From Carettochelys insculpta (Eukaryota; Chordata; Testudines; Carettochelyidae), in NCBI RefSeq assembly GCF_033958435.1, contig NC_134140.1, forward strand, positions 59,489,001-59,553,000: a stretch of DNA of 64,000 nucleotides, given 5' to 3'. How positions within the stretch are numbered: the stretch's first letter is position 1; every line of letters begins with the position of its first letter. A program made the translations under genes and the position numbers. Positions 1 through 12,410 of this stretch are shown one piece after another. Under the pieces are notes generated by a model. That model was given only the letters and a program-made list of their open reading frames with translations. It was not told the origin of the DNA and searched no databases.

Positions 1-29
1 GGCACATTAACATTTGGTATTAACAAAGA

Positions 30-765
30 CAGCAATTATCTCATGCACTATAAGGACTGCTTCCCTTCCTTTGGGGTGTGTCTGCACTTGCATTCCTTTT
101 TCGAAAGAGGCATGCAAATAAGGCAGGTCAAAAATGCAAGCGAGGTATAAATTTGCATATTTGGCACCTCATTTGTATATTCTAATTTTGAAAGAGCTTC
201 GTTCGAAAGGAGAAAGCCAGTGTAGACGCTGCTGTTTCTAAAGTAAACCCATCTTTGAAAGACTCCTTCTTCCCTTTAAATAATGGGAAGAAGGATTCTT
301 TCAAAGATGGGTTTACTTTTGAAAGAGCAGCATCTACACTGGCTTTCTTCTTTCCAAAGAAGCTCTTTCAAAATTAGAATATGCAAATGAGGTGCTGAAT
401 GTGCAAAATTATACCTTGTTTGCATTTTTATTTACCTCATTTGCATACCTCTTTCGAAAGAGGAATGCAAGTGTAGACACACCCTTTATGTTTGGAAGTA
501 TCTCAGGCAACACACTTAACATCCTCCACCCACCTCCCTCAGTTCTGTGTATTTGATTTGTCAGTTTTTATTGCAGTTTTTTTTTTATCTGTGCTGTATG
601 GCTGAGTTGGGCTGGAAATGCGATAGATCTGAAGAAGTGGGTCTGTTCCATGAAAGCTCATCACCTAGTACATCATTTTGTTAGTCTTTAAAGTGCTACA
701 TGACTGCTGGTTTTTTTCGTTAGAATACAGACTAACGTGGATACCTTTCTGTTACTGTACTGGGT
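30..765 (+). mobile_element. SINE-like repeat, copy 1, interrupted by a MITE
   Basis: The sequence before 73 and after 485 aligns with an uninterrupted copy at 9972-10260: the same ggactgcttcccttcc block, atttgatttgtcag, the pyrimidine-rich middle, then the 3' tail aaagctcatcacc and tctttaaagtgctac. The tail ends near 765 with a degenerate acagactaac...ctctgttact motif, which is common at the ends of turtle SINE-like repeats. The family name is not known to me. The MITE at 74-484 splits it. Confidence 0.7.
74..484. mobile_element. Palindromic MITE, copy 1 (3-bp TSD type)
   Basis: The element starts GGGTGTGTC and ends with the complement GACACACCC. Nearly the whole 411 bp folds back on itself around a centre near 280, so a single strand would form a long hairpin. 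Each arm carries ttcgaaag blocks and an inner tctacac. A second copy lies at 45494-45907. Flanks are TTG (71-73) and TTT (485-487), close to a 3-bp duplication; the uninterrupted SINE copy at about 10 kb shows the empty target. TIR and TSD length suggest PIF/Harbinger, by inference only. No transposase is encoded. Confidence 0.8.
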
Positions 766-1188
766 TACACGTGGTTCACATTTGTAAGAGTCTCTTTACA
801 GCCATAAAAGTGAGAAACATAACTTGTCTTCCAGATGAGTTCCTGGAGTGCAAGTCTGCAACAAGGGCTGATTCTTGAATACAGAGTACCTTGTTTATCA
901 TTGCATAATCTGTTGCCACTTCCCAATTCTTAAATGAACTGAGGCACAAATGAGACCAAAAGAAATTGGTTATAAGGGATTTAATTTAGTGTTGCCCCAA
1001 TGTCCCCGTACCAAGGATGGGTGAAAATCATGGACTTCAAGGTTTTGTGATTATACTAAACTGTTATTTCGAGTCTCAAAGCAAGGGCGATTTCATAAAC
1101 CATTATCATTCATGTCTTTGTTTCCAAGTATGATTACATTTGAACAAGGTATGTTACTACATGTCAGGAAAAGAGAGGGCATTCATAG

Positions 1189-1320
1189 GTGCTCCATCTA
1201 CGGATGCTGGGGGTGCTGCCACACCCCTGGGTTTGAAGTGAGTTCCATCCCATAGACAGTTTACAATTTGGTTCAATGTCTCTCAGAACCTCCACTATAA
1301 AAAGGGTTCCAGCACCCCTC
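1189..1320. repeat. Small inverted-repeat element, unclassified
   Basis: Begins cataggtgctcc and ends ggttccagcacccc, so its ends are roughly complementary around a middle that reads as imperfect inverted repeats (gggggtgctg against cagcacccct). It looks like a decayed non-autonomous DNA element; I cannot assign a family. Confidence 0.4.
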
Positions 1321-1775
1321 CTGCCTTCAAGCTAAGTTGAATGAGTGGGTGAGCTATGCATGGTGTACTGCATATATTGTACTTATTTTTAATTGGCATG
1401 TGCTTTCTCCCCTCTCTGCCCCGATTTCACAGTTCCTGTGTTTTAATCTGTCCTCTGTGTTCCATGTTTTCATTTTTCCTCTCTCTGCTTCATCAATACT
1501 CCTTATTACAATATTTCAAAAGCAGAGGATGAACTCAAAATATTGAAAGTGAACTTTTTGGCCCCTCAGAGCAGAAGTGTATTAATTCTTAAACATAATG
1601 AATTCTCCCGTCCTTATCAGGTACTGATATTTAGAGGCACCTCATGACATTACTTAGTTTTCTGTTTTGTTTTGTTTTTTTCTAGTGCAGGGAGAGAGGA
1701 GTAGGTGTGATTAAGGGGGCGATTGTTCCTCTCACAATTGGTTGTAACAAACCTTCCTTCTTTCCATTTCTCCAG

Positions 1776-1822
1776 GAAAGAAACCAAAGACAGAAAAGGA
1801 TGATAAATCTAAACAAATTAAG
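1776..1822 (+). CDS. IRF2: IRF2 coding exon (KKPKTEK...KQIK), first in window
   Basis: A 47-bp exon flanked by a pyrimidine tract with AG at 1774-1775 and a GTAAGA donor at 1823. It is read with its first two bases completing a split Gly codon, then KKPKTEKDDKSKQIK. This is the lysine-rich linker directly after the DNA-binding domain of interferon regulatory factor 2, a nuclear factor that binds interferon-stimulated response elements, competes with IRF1 and mostly represses. The exon ends in phase with the next, giving IKQE across the junction; this is the first of three SUMO-consensus lysines known in IRF2. Identity rests on the match of all five exons in order. Confidence 0.93.
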
Positions 1823-4800
1823 GTAAGAACTGATTGTTTCACAGTGAAGGACGCTCTAGCTTGTGTCAGTAATTCTGGTATAACTTTTCTTGTACCCACT
1901 TTAAAATAACATCAGCGCTACTTGCAGTCCATTCTGTTTCTTTGCCTATGTTTTCTCTTCTTATGAATTCAGAATGACGCACATTGCATTTCTTCAACAT
2001 GGAACTTGTTGCAGCTGTGACTGATGTGATCAGAGTACAGCAGCACCAGCTGTTGTGTTGCAGATCAATATTGGTGAAGAAAGCAGCTTGTAGATGTATT
2101 TAGCCAATACGTATTTGTGTTACTAGAAATAAAGATGTAGGGAATGGTCCTAGGCAACAGTAATACCCTGGATAACTAATTTGTGATGATGTTGTGTTGG
2201 ACATTAGTGTGTATCTAAATAAGAACGTTTGCTCTGGTAGGGTTGCAGTCTGTGTTTGTGACTCCTGCATTGAGCATGAGCTCCTGCCAAGACCTACTTT
2301 GGGGCTAAACTTGGAATGTTCACTACCAAGAGTTGTGCTTCCTGTCTGGAGTAGTTCCACTGAAGTCATCGGAGAGACTCTGACGCATGCTCTAGAGTAG
2401 ATGTTAGCAGGACTGGGCTGTAAGCCAGAAATAAATCAGAAACCTTGTTCAGAGAAAACAATTGAAAACAAAGTTTACAGTCTGCGATCATTAGCAGAAC
2501 AGGGGGCAGATCCTGCAACCTTTTCTCAGGCAAAGCTGACATTGAAATCTGTGGCCACAGTACCAGCAAGTTCCCCCACAGGTTGAAAACTGACAGAAAC
2601 CATAAGTTCTTTGTGCCGTCCGAATTGTAGCAGTGTCCAGTGATGAGGCTTGCCACTTTCTTGCCGCTCCCTATTAAAAAGAGATCAAATTCAGCCCTGA
2701 CATTAGCAGGTTCAGCTATCCTGGGGGTCAGAGGAGAATTTTGCCTCAGCTGTTGTGAAGTCCGCAGGAATTCTGCATGAGTACATACCCCAGGGTCTGG
2801 CCTTGTAATTCCCCTAATTAAATTGAAATTTTTGAGGAGAAGAAACTAGTTTTTATAGATGTGTGTGCTCTTCCATGTAGCAGGCCCTGGAAAGGATTTT
2901 ACACCTGATGAACTCTTAAAGCTCTTTTTAAAATGCTGAATTAAGCAAAAAAATCTCCTTATGTATCACAGAATCAAATTCTGTGAAGTTGGACAAAAGT
3001 GAAAATGGGTGGCAGACAAAACCTCTACTTGCATTTTTCTCATGTAATACCTGATTATACTTAATATTTCAAATATTACTGTATTGTGTTTTTATTGAGA
3101 TTAAGGTGGTTAAATAGCGTTGTCTTTAAATAATGTTATTCAGCTACCCGTATGAATTCTAATATATGTGCCAATCATAATTAGTACCCAGTTGGGTGCA
3201 GATTGCCGGCAAAGAAAAAAATCAACCCAGATAATTTTCTGTCTGATTGGAGCAGCAGCTGGTGTTGTTGAGGGCCATATACAACCTAAATGTCTGCAGT
3301 TACTGTCTTCCCCCGTCCCCATGCACTTCCTTTACAAATCAAAACAATAAACAAACAAGAGCTGTAGCAGTGATTGGCTCCCTTTAGTGAGAAATGCTGT
3401 ATCTCCCCAGCTCACATGGGCTCAACCCTGTGAGCACTCATAAACAAAGTAGTTCAAGTGACATCAGTGGGATTATTACTCGTGGTATTATTCCTGGAGA
3501 TAAATGTTTGTGAGAGTAGACCCCAAGTGTTAGAAGCAGCGGTTTCCGGATATGGTATCCTGTAACACTGGAACAGCTAAGACGATTGTCTGTGTTTACA
3601 GCCCACTGTCTCATATACCATGAGCTCAGAACTCACCAGCCTCTTTGAACTGGAGCCAGGATGCTAACTCAGAGTATTCTGGTTTATTTTAACAACTGTG
3701 CATGTGCCAATTTCTAGATTGCAGTCATTTTAAAACGTAAACTATCTCTGTACTCACAAGCTATCAGAATACCATCAGTTATTACAGGAGTAATAGAGTA
3801 ATAGTGAGCTCAACTCAGACCCTGCCAGATGGATGAAGAATAAATTAATTTACAAATATGTTGTTTGAAAATTGAAACACAATTATAATATTCAGATCTT
3901 CAGAGCTGTGGGTTTTGTGATTAGATTTTTTTTTTAAAACAAATTCACTTTATCTTTGAAATGCTATTTTAATGTCATGAAGATTACTGGAAAACTTTTA
4001 CATGACATGATGCCTGTTTAAAATCCCTGAAATAATCTCATTGTCTATAGTATAAAGATGGAGAAGACTGAGGATCAGAAATTGAGTGCACAAAAAGGTG
4101 CGAGGTGTGGTGACACAATGCCTAACTTTTAGATGCTCAGAAAATCATGGGAACAACACTACTATTTACAAAGCCTGAGTTAGGCACCTGCACAATGAAT
4201 AGGGAGAGAGAGCTGTAGTAGGTATCAGAGGAAACTTGGTTCCCCAGCTGACACACAGCAAATGCATGAGATACACTGTGTATAGAGTAGATGTAGTTCT
4301 CCCAACAGAACTGCATTATGGCAATAGTTATGATTATACCCAGAAGATTTGATTTAGTGAAAAAATTCTTTTTTGTGTTTTGGACTCTTGTGATAGAGAA
4401 AAGTTAAGGCCACAAATTAGTATTTACTGTACAGGCAGCTCAGGTGTTTCGGAAAGGATGCAGTACTTCAGTATGTTTGGAAAGCAGTAAGGATGAATAT
4501 TTAATAAAATATTCTTTTAAGGCAGCATGGCAACCTTATTATTAATCTTCTATAACAATTAGCATATCAACTGATTCCTCTCTGGAGATCTGCTGTCAGT
4601 GTAAAGAGTGGCTTTTAACTTGGGGTTAAATGGAGAAGGCTTGGCAATGTAGTTCTCTTTGGCCTCCATTTGGAGAGCTTAAGAACTGATCTTCATCCTG
4701 CTTCTGCTTGGGGTCAGCGAGTATGTGACAGGCGGAAACTAATCTGATTATTTGTTGGTTTTGGCAGAAAGAGATGAATAGGAAATAAAGTCAAAGTTCC

Positions 4801-4850
4801 TAAAATAAACTAACGCTAAATCTGACCCAACTCCGTTGTGTTCATTCTAG
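1823..4850 (+). other. IRF2: IRF2 intron
   Basis: A 3.0-kb GT-AG intron between the lysine-rich exon and the QEPVESS exon. AT-rich sequence; I recognise no repeat family or RNA gene. Small reading frames at 2100-2656 and 3140-3350 overlap on both strands and have no exon-like boundaries or recognisable content. Confidence 0.8.
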
Positions 4851-4962
4851 CAAGAACCAGTGGAGTCATCTTTTGCAGAGACTAACGGAATAACCGAGGT
4901 CTCTTCTGACTATTATCTGTCCGCTGTGAAAAGTGAAGTTGACAGCACCGTGAACATTGTAG
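4851..4962 (+). CDS. IRF2: IRF2 coding exon (QEPVESS...STVNIV)
   Basis: A 112-bp exon with acceptor ttctag (to 4850) and a perfect AG|GTAAGT donor at 4962/4963. It encodes 37 residues beginning QEPVESSF and ending VDSTVNIV plus one base of a split Gly codon. It contains VKSE (4926-4937), in the position of the second SUMO-consensus lysine of mammalian IRF2. The stretch between the two fixed ends (ETNGITEVSSDYYL region) is the least conserved part of the protein as I know it from mammals. Phase fits both neighbours. Confidence 0.95.
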
Positions 4963-5297
4963 GTAAGTGCTTCCAGTGCATACTTCTCACATGTGGTAAA
5001 CCAGTATGCATGTGGTCTTCAAAGTTTAATGGTCTCAGAATAATACATATGAGTGTATGAAACTGATCCTTGCTGCAGTATTTGATATTTTGGAGCATGC
5101 CAAAGTTATACAATATGATTCACAGAACCAGATTTTGCGGTCTGAAGGTTTGCCAGAAATCCAGGATGAGAGTTTAGGTTGCTACAAAGGTTGGGAGAAA
5201 CAAGTTCATCGTCAGAGGGAAGAATGAAGTACTTCTCCTTACTTTGGTGGCCATCCATGACATTAATCAACTCCATCCTATACTGTGATCTAAAACT

Positions 5298-5450
5298 GTA
5301 AGAACAGCCACACTGCGTCAGACCAAAGGTCCATCTAGCCCAGTGTTCTGTCTTCCAACAGTGGCCAATGCCAGATGCCTCAGAGAGAATAAACAGGTCA
5401 TAATCAAGTGATCCTTTCCCTGTTGCATATTCCCAGCTTCTGCCAGTTTG
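5298..5450 (-). mobile_element. CR1 LINE 3' end
   Basis: Reads aagaacagccacac, then cagaccaaaggtccat and tagcccagtgttctgtc, then the ccaacagtggccaatgcc block. This is the reverse complement of the 3' region of a common amniote CR1 subfamily, so the element runs right to left and is 5'-truncated near 5450. Confidence 0.75.
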
Positions 5451-5451
5451 A

Positions 5452-5730
5452 TATTTTATTCAATGCACAGTGGGTGGTAAGATTCGGACATAGAAGGTGA
5501 TGTTCTCATAACTCTAAGATGGTTTGAAGGACTTCTTACAGGTTGCAGTTTTGGTAGTAATTGAAAAATATATATTAAAGGATTAAATGTGGTATGATCC
5601 AGGTTTTGTTTTAACTGGCACTTCAGTAACAGAATACAATAAATGCATTCATATCTGGCTGCCATAGGACCGGGTGGTTGCCGGATATTCAAATGTTCTG
5701 GATGATAGAGAGTTATACCTAGCAATGCAT
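5452..5730. mobile_element. Tigger/pogo-like DNA element remnant
   Basis: Contains atatctggctgcc, gggtggttgccggat and gttctggatgatagag, blocks resembling the ends of non-autonomous pogo/Tigger-type elements; a related fragment with atctggcatcccc lies at about 7890. Ends are not clear. Assignment is by resemblance only. Confidence 0.35.
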
Positions 5731-7867
5731 AACGCTAAAGAAAACCAAGGTTAGATATTAAGAAACAAAAACGTATGCAGAATACTTTATTTACCAACAA
5801 TAGTAATATTGTACACTGTAAACTATATTCACTGTATTTATTTGTATTTACTTTCACTATACCATACTTATGGAAGAGGTAACTAAAATTTACGTATGGT
5901 TAAAATGCCAGTTATTTGAGAGTTCTGGATGGTGGAATGCTGGATATGAATGCTTGCACTGTATACTGTGAACATTACAGTGTTAACAGCACAGGTCAAT
6001 GAAAGAGAGATCAGTGATCAACTGGTGAATTAGGAGCTAGCTGACAGAATGAAATGTGAATAATTGGTTTTTAGCAGCGTAAGCTGGCTTATGTCTTGAC
6101 AGCATTTTGCTGGGTGTAATTATTTATCGTTACAATGAAGTTCTTGGAAATAGAATCCAGTCACCACTTGGCCTAGAAATTCTTTTTTTCTGTACGAGAT
6201 GAAGTGTTTGAAAATATGCTTATATTCTTTTCACAGAGATGATCAGTTTTAGTTCCAATGAATTGTTTTATGTCATGTTTATTTTTCAAGCTAAGTGTAG
6301 CCTTTTTCACTGAGACACTTACCCTGGATGGAAAAAATTGAGCCCTCCTGCTGACTCAGAAGCAGTATATTGAATTGTGCTGTGTTTTTGTGAGCATATT
6401 TTAGATTTCAGCTTCTTCTATTGCAGACTGTCTTAACATTAGCATTGGAGGAATTCCATCACCGTAGTAAGACATATTTCCCAAATACGCCAGACTCAGG
6501 CTCAAAAAATTGAAATTGGAAATATCCAAAGGTTGATACAGAGTCATTGGGAAGAAACTGTATACATTTTTTTTTTGCATTATTTAGCAAATTGTAAGTC
6601 AAACAATGAACAGTTTAACCCCTGTATTGAAGTCAGTTGGATTCTTTCTTGTGGCTTAATTGGGGTTTGGGCTAGGCTTATAGAGCTCAATTCTGTGAGT
6701 TAGTGAGTGTTTTGAACTTCTGTTTAACTTCACTGGAAGTGAAATGCACTGCACTCTGCACTCGATAAGAGGTTCTCAGTAGGTGGTAGAAAGAAACCAA
6801 TAGATGACACTAATATTTATCAGAATCTGCTCTGTGTGTTGTAATAAAAACAAGGAAAATTACTCAGGAGAACAGGAGTGAATCCAAATGTTGTATGGCT
6901 TTATTTTTGCCATTGTTCCTAGGTATAAGCATTCATAGCAGGAATAGCTAGGGCAAATTCTGCTCACTTCACTCACATGAGAAATCTTTATTTCACAAAA
7001 AAAAACAAAACAAAAACCAAACCAAACCAAACCACTTGGGATTTGGTTGCAGTTGAGCATATCCCGTTCTAGCCTAGTTATGCAGGCTGTGGGGCTGCCT
7101 ATCTGAACTAAATAGGGGAATCTTTATTTACTACTCCAAGCAGTTTTTCAACATAAACAGCAGCCCCACCCCAAACCAGGAAGAATAGCTTCATCCAGTG
7201 TGTTCTGGGGAAGTGGGGAGGGAAAGAGGGACTCAGCACCTGCAGTGGTGCAGCTGAGGCCAAGCCCACAGCATTTTGTTCAGTATTTTTGCTGATACAC
7301 ACTGAAGTTATCTCATGGGGCTGGCAAAGAATTCTCCAGGTACGGAAGAGGAAGATAAGGAAATGGAGGCAGAATGTTCTGTTGGACAACACAGCTGTCT
7401 GACACTGATAATGAATGCGGGATGTGCCACACGCACACAGCCCTGGCTCTTACTGAGAGCTTGCTGCAGAATCGGAGGGAATGTTGTTTACAGTTAGAAA
7501 TAAGTATCTGGAGCAAATTGGTGGGAATTCTAAATCAGGCTCCTTTTCAAGGGGACAGTCAGTGTCTTCAGTTGTGTTTTGCTGGGATTACCTCGTAACA
7601 TACGCATTCTAGTTTGCGGAGGTTTCCCAGTTAGCTATTTGCCTTTTTCACAGAACAAAGTAATTTGCAATTATTTTCACTGGGGGGAAAAAAGACTTCT
7701 TCCCTTTTTCTTGTTTAACACTATTGTTAAGAAGAATAGCATCTGCAGTTAGGTTGCCTCTGAGAAGAATAACTCTCTCATACATCAGTGTATAATCTTG
7801 GCACCAGCATGGGGCTGGGAGAAATGACTCCCCTGCATCCTTCCTGTTACGATATTGTATAGGTCTC

Positions 7868-8107
7868 TACATGTGTTATACAGGGACATCTTTGTTATCT
7901 GGCATCCCCAACCAGGGATGCTAGATAATAAAATGCGCTGGTTAGTATAGCTGAGGCGAGCAGCCAGTCCCACTCCTCTCTCCGCCCCTGGCTGGTCAGT
8001 GGGCATCTGGCTCTGCAGCAGCCAGCCCCAGCTGGGTATGCCAGTTCACTAAATGTGCCAATTACCTGTATGCCATATAGTGCCAATTATCCATATGCCA
8101 TATAACT
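7868..8107. mobile_element. Tigger/pogo-like DNA element remnant
   Basis: Contains tttgttatctggcatcccc, agggatgctagataat and gctggttagtatagctgag, then a tandem-like pair around ccaattacctgtatgccatat and ccaattatccatatgccatat. The vocabulary matches the fragment at 5452-5730. Boundaries are uncertain. Confidence 0.35.
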
Positions 8108-8137
8108 GGGCTTTTAACATAGTTATTTTTTAGCTCG

Positions 8138-8195
8138 TTTCGAAGCATCCAGTATTGGCCACTATCGGAGACAAAATATCAAACTACACGAACCG
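8138..8195 (+). mobile_element. CR1 LINE scrap
   Basis: The stretch catccagtattggccact followed by atcggagacaaaatatc is a diverged version of the block seen in reverse at 5330-5380. It is followed by GTATGT, so it can be mistaken for an exon end. Confidence 0.5.
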
Positions 8196-9616
8196 GTATG
8201 TTAATTCTCATTCTTTAACATAGGCGTAGCAACCCATCATTTTATAATCCACAAATCTATCGTATATCACTACTCACGAATCAGTCTGAGCCAAATCCTG
8301 CTGTACACATTCCCATAAAACTGCCATTAAAATCCAGGAGACTTTTGCTTGAGTATGAAGTTTTTGACCTGACACATTCTAATAACACAACATAATTTTT
8401 GTTTTCAGTTGTGAATTCTGTGGCATTCTCATGAGACTGGCTCTAACCCAGAGCTTTTTATCACCCGCTGGTTGTCTACAATTTATGTTTGTGCACAGCA
8501 CCTTAGCAAATATATTTCATCAGTGCTCGAGTCCCTGTTAATTTTAAAAACCTTTCCTAGTGCTTGTGTTGGGGGCGGGGGGCAAACCACGTACTATGGA
8601 TATGCTCTCTGTAATGTAATGCCTCAGCATTTTCTATATAGAAGATGAATTTTTGTAGTGCAATATTTTATGCTGAGATAAAGAAGTTGTACAAGAAGTG
8701 AATTCATGACTGGAAGGTCAGGGTTTTATTCCTGGCTGTTATCTTTGTTTCGCTGTCAGTTATTCTCTGTGTGCTTTAGTATACCCGTCCTTAAAATAGG
8801 GGATAACTATTTTGTTGTGTGACTTTCTTTATGTCTGTAAAGTGCTTTGGATCTTTCCATGAGAGTTTGCAGAATGTTGCAGACTGCCTTAACTTTGTGG
8901 AGGGAAAAATGAAGCTTTTTCTTACCTAGGTGTGGAGCAGCATTTGCCTGCTGATGTGGGACATTCCTATGTTAATATTTTACCAAACTGCAGCGCAGAG
9001 GCTTTGAAATATATTGCTTTTTACATACTGTAGCTTGTATTGCAGGGGATGGCGAAAAAGACCCTGTATCATTCCTGTCTCCAGCAGAAACTCAGTCAGA
9101 TTAATTTCATGTTTAAGACCACTGAAGTCTGTAGAATTATCCAGAGATTCATTTGGGAAGTTGTCTCTGAGTTCTGAACCACTGTGCCTTATAGTACATG
9201 ATCTCTAACAGAGCATCCAAAGTCCACAAATCATCGGCAGCTTGCCATGATCTGCTTCTGACTTAACGTAAAGAGGAAGTAATGTTCTGATAAAGATGGA
9301 GAATAGTTTTCTGAGCCTTCTGTGTCCTGGTAAGACCTCGTTTCTGTATTAAAGATGAGCATAGCTATAGGCTGCGTTTTGGAGCAAAGTGAGCTAGCTG
9401 TGTCTGGGGCCAGGGCACACGGCTTAAGTGGTGAAAATTGGAAAGGAAGGAGGCAGCTCTGAAGACGTTAGAGACCAAAATTTCCTTGGAAGCCTCGTTA
9501 GAAACAGGCACGGAGAAGAGCACAGAAACTGTAACGAAAAGACTGCGATGAAATGTGTCAGACAAATCAAGAAGTCTTGCAATAACTTCTCTCTTTCTTC
9601 TGTTGTGGAGTTGTAG

Positions 9617-9775
9617 GGCAGACCCATCTTGATGGCAGTACCGAGGAGCATGTGATAGTTGCCAATCCTCCTGATGTTTGCCAAGTAGTAGAGGTGACAA
9701 CCGAGTGTGATGAGCAACCCCTCAGCATGAGTCAGTTGTACCCTCTGCAGATTTCCCCCGTCTCTTCCTATGCAG
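9617..9775 (+). CDS. IRF2: IRF2 coding exon (GQTHLDG...ISPVSSYA)
   Basis: A 159-bp exon with acceptor gttgtag (to 9616) and AG|GTAAGT at 9775/9776. Its first two bases complete the split Gly, then 52 residues are read, including [17 protein letters not shown] and ending [13 protein letters not shown] plus one base of a split Glu. The [14 protein letters not shown] and [12 protein letters not shown] blocks are hallmark sequences of the IRF2 central region and separate it from IRF1. Phase fits the exons on both sides. Confidence 0.96.
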
Positions 9776-9971
9776 GTAAGTCATTGTTCCTCAAAAGAAC
9801 TTTCACAAGATTCAGGAACTCTCAAAGGGTAATGCTGGAATGCTCCATAGGCTTATGCAGTTAGGCAGATAATTACAATACATCACAGGAAGGGCAGCAG
9901 TCCTTGTAATGCTTGAGAGGACTGTCAAAATAAACCCTGTCAACTGAAATTCAGGCTAGCATTTCCCTGTT

Positions 9972-10260
9972 GTAAAATGACAGTTATCCCACGTGTTGCA
10001 AGGACTGCTTCCCTTCCTTTTGATGTTTGTAATTATCTCAGGCAAGGGGCTTAACATCTCTGACCTCTCACCCACACACCTTCAGTTCCAGGTGTTTGAT
10101 TTGTCAGTTTTTATTGCAGGTTTTTTTTGGCCCTCTGTGCTGTATAACTGAGTCTGGACTGGAAATTCTGTAGCTTAGAAGTGGGTCTGTCCCACAAAGC
10201 TCATCACCTAATGCATCATTTTGTTGGTCTTTAAAGTGCTACATGTCTGCTGTTTTTGAT
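9972..10260 (+). mobile_element. SINE-like repeat, copy 2 (uninterrupted)
   Basis: Aligns along its length with the interrupted copy at 30-765: acagttatcccacg, ggactgcttcccttcc, atttgatttgtcag, then ctcatcacctaatgcatc and tctttaaagtgctac. It keeps the sequence cttccttttgatgtttg where the other copy carries a MITE, so it shows the empty site. Confidence 0.7.
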
Positions 10261-10274
10261 TTTGTTTTGTTTTG

Positions 10275-10400
10275 TTTAAAGCTGTGACTCCGAGTGCCTT
10301 TCCCGTACCTGAGAAAGGGCTCTGTGTGGATTGAAAGCTGCTCTCTTTTGCCAAAGGACGTTGGTCCAATAAACTGTCTCACCCACTTTGTCTCCTAATG
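10275..10400 (+). mobile_element. Interspersed repeat tail fragment
   Basis: Contains tgagaaagggctctgtgtgg, gaaagctgctctctt and ttggtccaataaactgtctc, which resemble the 3' region of an abundant sauropsid interspersed repeat. I cannot name the family with certainty. Confidence 0.45.
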
Positions 10401-12410
10401 CTGCAAACAAGTTTCTTCCTCTATAGTATCTTTGAGTATAAAGGGTGAAAGACAGTTAAAAATCCAGTGTTTCTGCCACTATTTATGCTGGGTATTGTTT
10501 GTCTTTCTCTCAGTCCAAACAGTGAAAAATCAATGCTTAGCTTTGTTGACATTTCAGCATTGCTTTCAGATTCTTAGTGTTGCAGTTTTGGGGCTTCAAA
10601 TACTAATGCAGAACATTAAATTGTTTAGAAACAACTGTTTTCATTGGATATTTTCACTATGGAAACATTTCTGGCTAGCCTTACGTTTTAGAAAGGCTTG
10701 TTTTTACAACATGATAATGCTGGCCCAAATACCAGTTGACAGGGTTATTTTACTATTACTTCCTTATCACGCTGATGTTGTTTTTAGAGTTACCACATTT
10801 GCTTTTCATCCCACGATTTTCCTTAGTGAGTCACCATCATTCGTTTACAGATGAATCCTATTTTAAGATGCCCAGATGGTATATTGACCTGCTTTTTATT
10901 TCCCTTTCTCCCCCTGCATGGCTTTGTTTTTACATATGTATTCCCCATTATCCTCTCCAGTTTTCTTTAATATTTATTTACTGCAAGAAAACAATATGTA
11001 CAATATGTTTGGTCCATCTACTGTTTATATGTAATTCATTTTACTAATTGTCACATGGATATGTTCCATGTATTACGTAAAGGGAAGAGAGAGCCCATCG
11101 TGTGACTAGAAGGTTGTTCCACAAGAAGCTTCAATGGAACAATTCTTGGAGGAAGGTGCTATTTAACATGGGAAGGGCTAGCAGAACCTGTCCCTGAATA
11201 GTCTAAACTCCATTTCATTATTACATATTTTTAATCAACTAAAATATGGCAGGGTAGGTATCACTAACCCTTTAAAAATGCTTGTTGGTAAGTCTGAAGG
11301 CTCATTTGAAAGCATTAGTTTCTAAGGTGCCTAATACTAATATTAGAATGAGGAAATCTAAATGGATTAGTTCATAGTCTGTGTGGGCTGGCGATATTGT
11401 GCCAGCATCCCACTAGTGTTCTTGCTGCATGGTTCTAAAGTCACAGTTGGTGGAAACTTGCAGCAGGTAGAGAGGATAGCGAATGGGGAGATGGACCACT
11501 TACCTGAGCACTATAGATACTTTGACAAGGAGGCCCAGATCCTCAAAAGTATTTGGGTGCTTAACTTCTGTTGCAATCAATGGGGTTTGGGCACCAGTAT
11601 GCCTATAAAGCTCTGGGCCTAAACTCTTTGAGTGGGGACTGTCCCTTTGCTGTAAGGTTTTGCACAATGTCTAGCCCACAGGGGCTGTGGGGTCCAGGTA
11701 CTGCTGTAATTCGGTTGTGCAAGAGTGGACTGGGGAGCTTGAGAGGGGAAGCTGTCTTTGTTGCAGAGGTCTAAAGGTCGCAACAGTTTCAGATACAACA
11801 TGTCCTTCGTTTTTGCACTGTTGTCAACTAGTTTCCAAGCCTTCGGAGGGCAGGGGTAGAAACAGAAATGTTTGTCCGTTCAAACAGTCACTAATAGACT
11901 AATTGGACTGGGCATGACTCATTACTCTCTCTGTGGTTTTACCTTCCAACCATTAGGCATATTAGTTTGATACATTTTTACAGAAAATACTTTTCTCTTA
12001 AGGTTAGGAGGGAGGAGCATTGTGTCTTCTTGGGATTGTCTCCAGGATTGGTCTGTTAGATGCTGATATGTGATCATCGTATCCACAGCAGTCTGTAATG
12101 GCCGGAGGGTCACAGGGGCTTTGGGAAGAGGATGTTCATACTTTGTGTTATTAATGGAAGATTAGGCCTTAGAAACATTTGTCTGTCTGTCAAATGCTGC
12201 TTGCGTAACTCTCCCAGGATAATTGAACGTGACAAACATGCTTCTCTTAACCTCGGCCAAAGAATCTGAATAATAATATAAGTACACAGAAAATATTTGG
12301 AACTGTATATTGGGATGTGCCTCTTCTGCTCTGCACCCACTCCATTGCCATGAAGCTGTCCAATCGTCAGCATAGCTGACCGTGCAAGGATCACTCAAGT
12401 GTAGTATAAT

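Larger units (their letters stand above)
1..1775 (+). other. IRF2: IRF2 intron (3' part), repeat-rich
   Basis: This is intron sequence upstream of the first IRF2 exon in the window. It contains a SINE-like repeat interrupted by a palindromic MITE (about 30-765) and a small inverted-repeat element (1189-1320). From about 766 to 1188 and from 1321 to 1775 I see nothing but AT-rich intron and the polypyrimidine tract (1750-1772) before the acceptor AG at 1774-1775. The short reading frames here have no recognisable content. Confidence 0.8.
4963..9616 (+). other. IRF2: IRF2 intron
   Basis: A 4.7-kb GT-AG intron. It carries a CR1 end in minus orientation (5298-5450), Tigger/pogo-like fragments (5452-5730 and 7868-8107) and a short plus-strand CR1 scrap at 8138-8195. 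The acceptor is preceded by a ctttcttctgttg pyrimidine tract. Elsewhere I see only AT-rich unique sequence. Confidence 0.75.

Noticed and set aside
8134..8193. Apparent IRF2 exon ending at a GTATGT donor
   Set aside because: The sequence is a diverged CR1 block seen in reverse at 5330-5380, and the exons at 4851-4962 and 9617-9775 already join in phase without it.
10432..10854. 140-codon frame in an IRF2 intron
   Set aside because: T-rich, hydrophobic by composition, with no start context, splice logic or family match.
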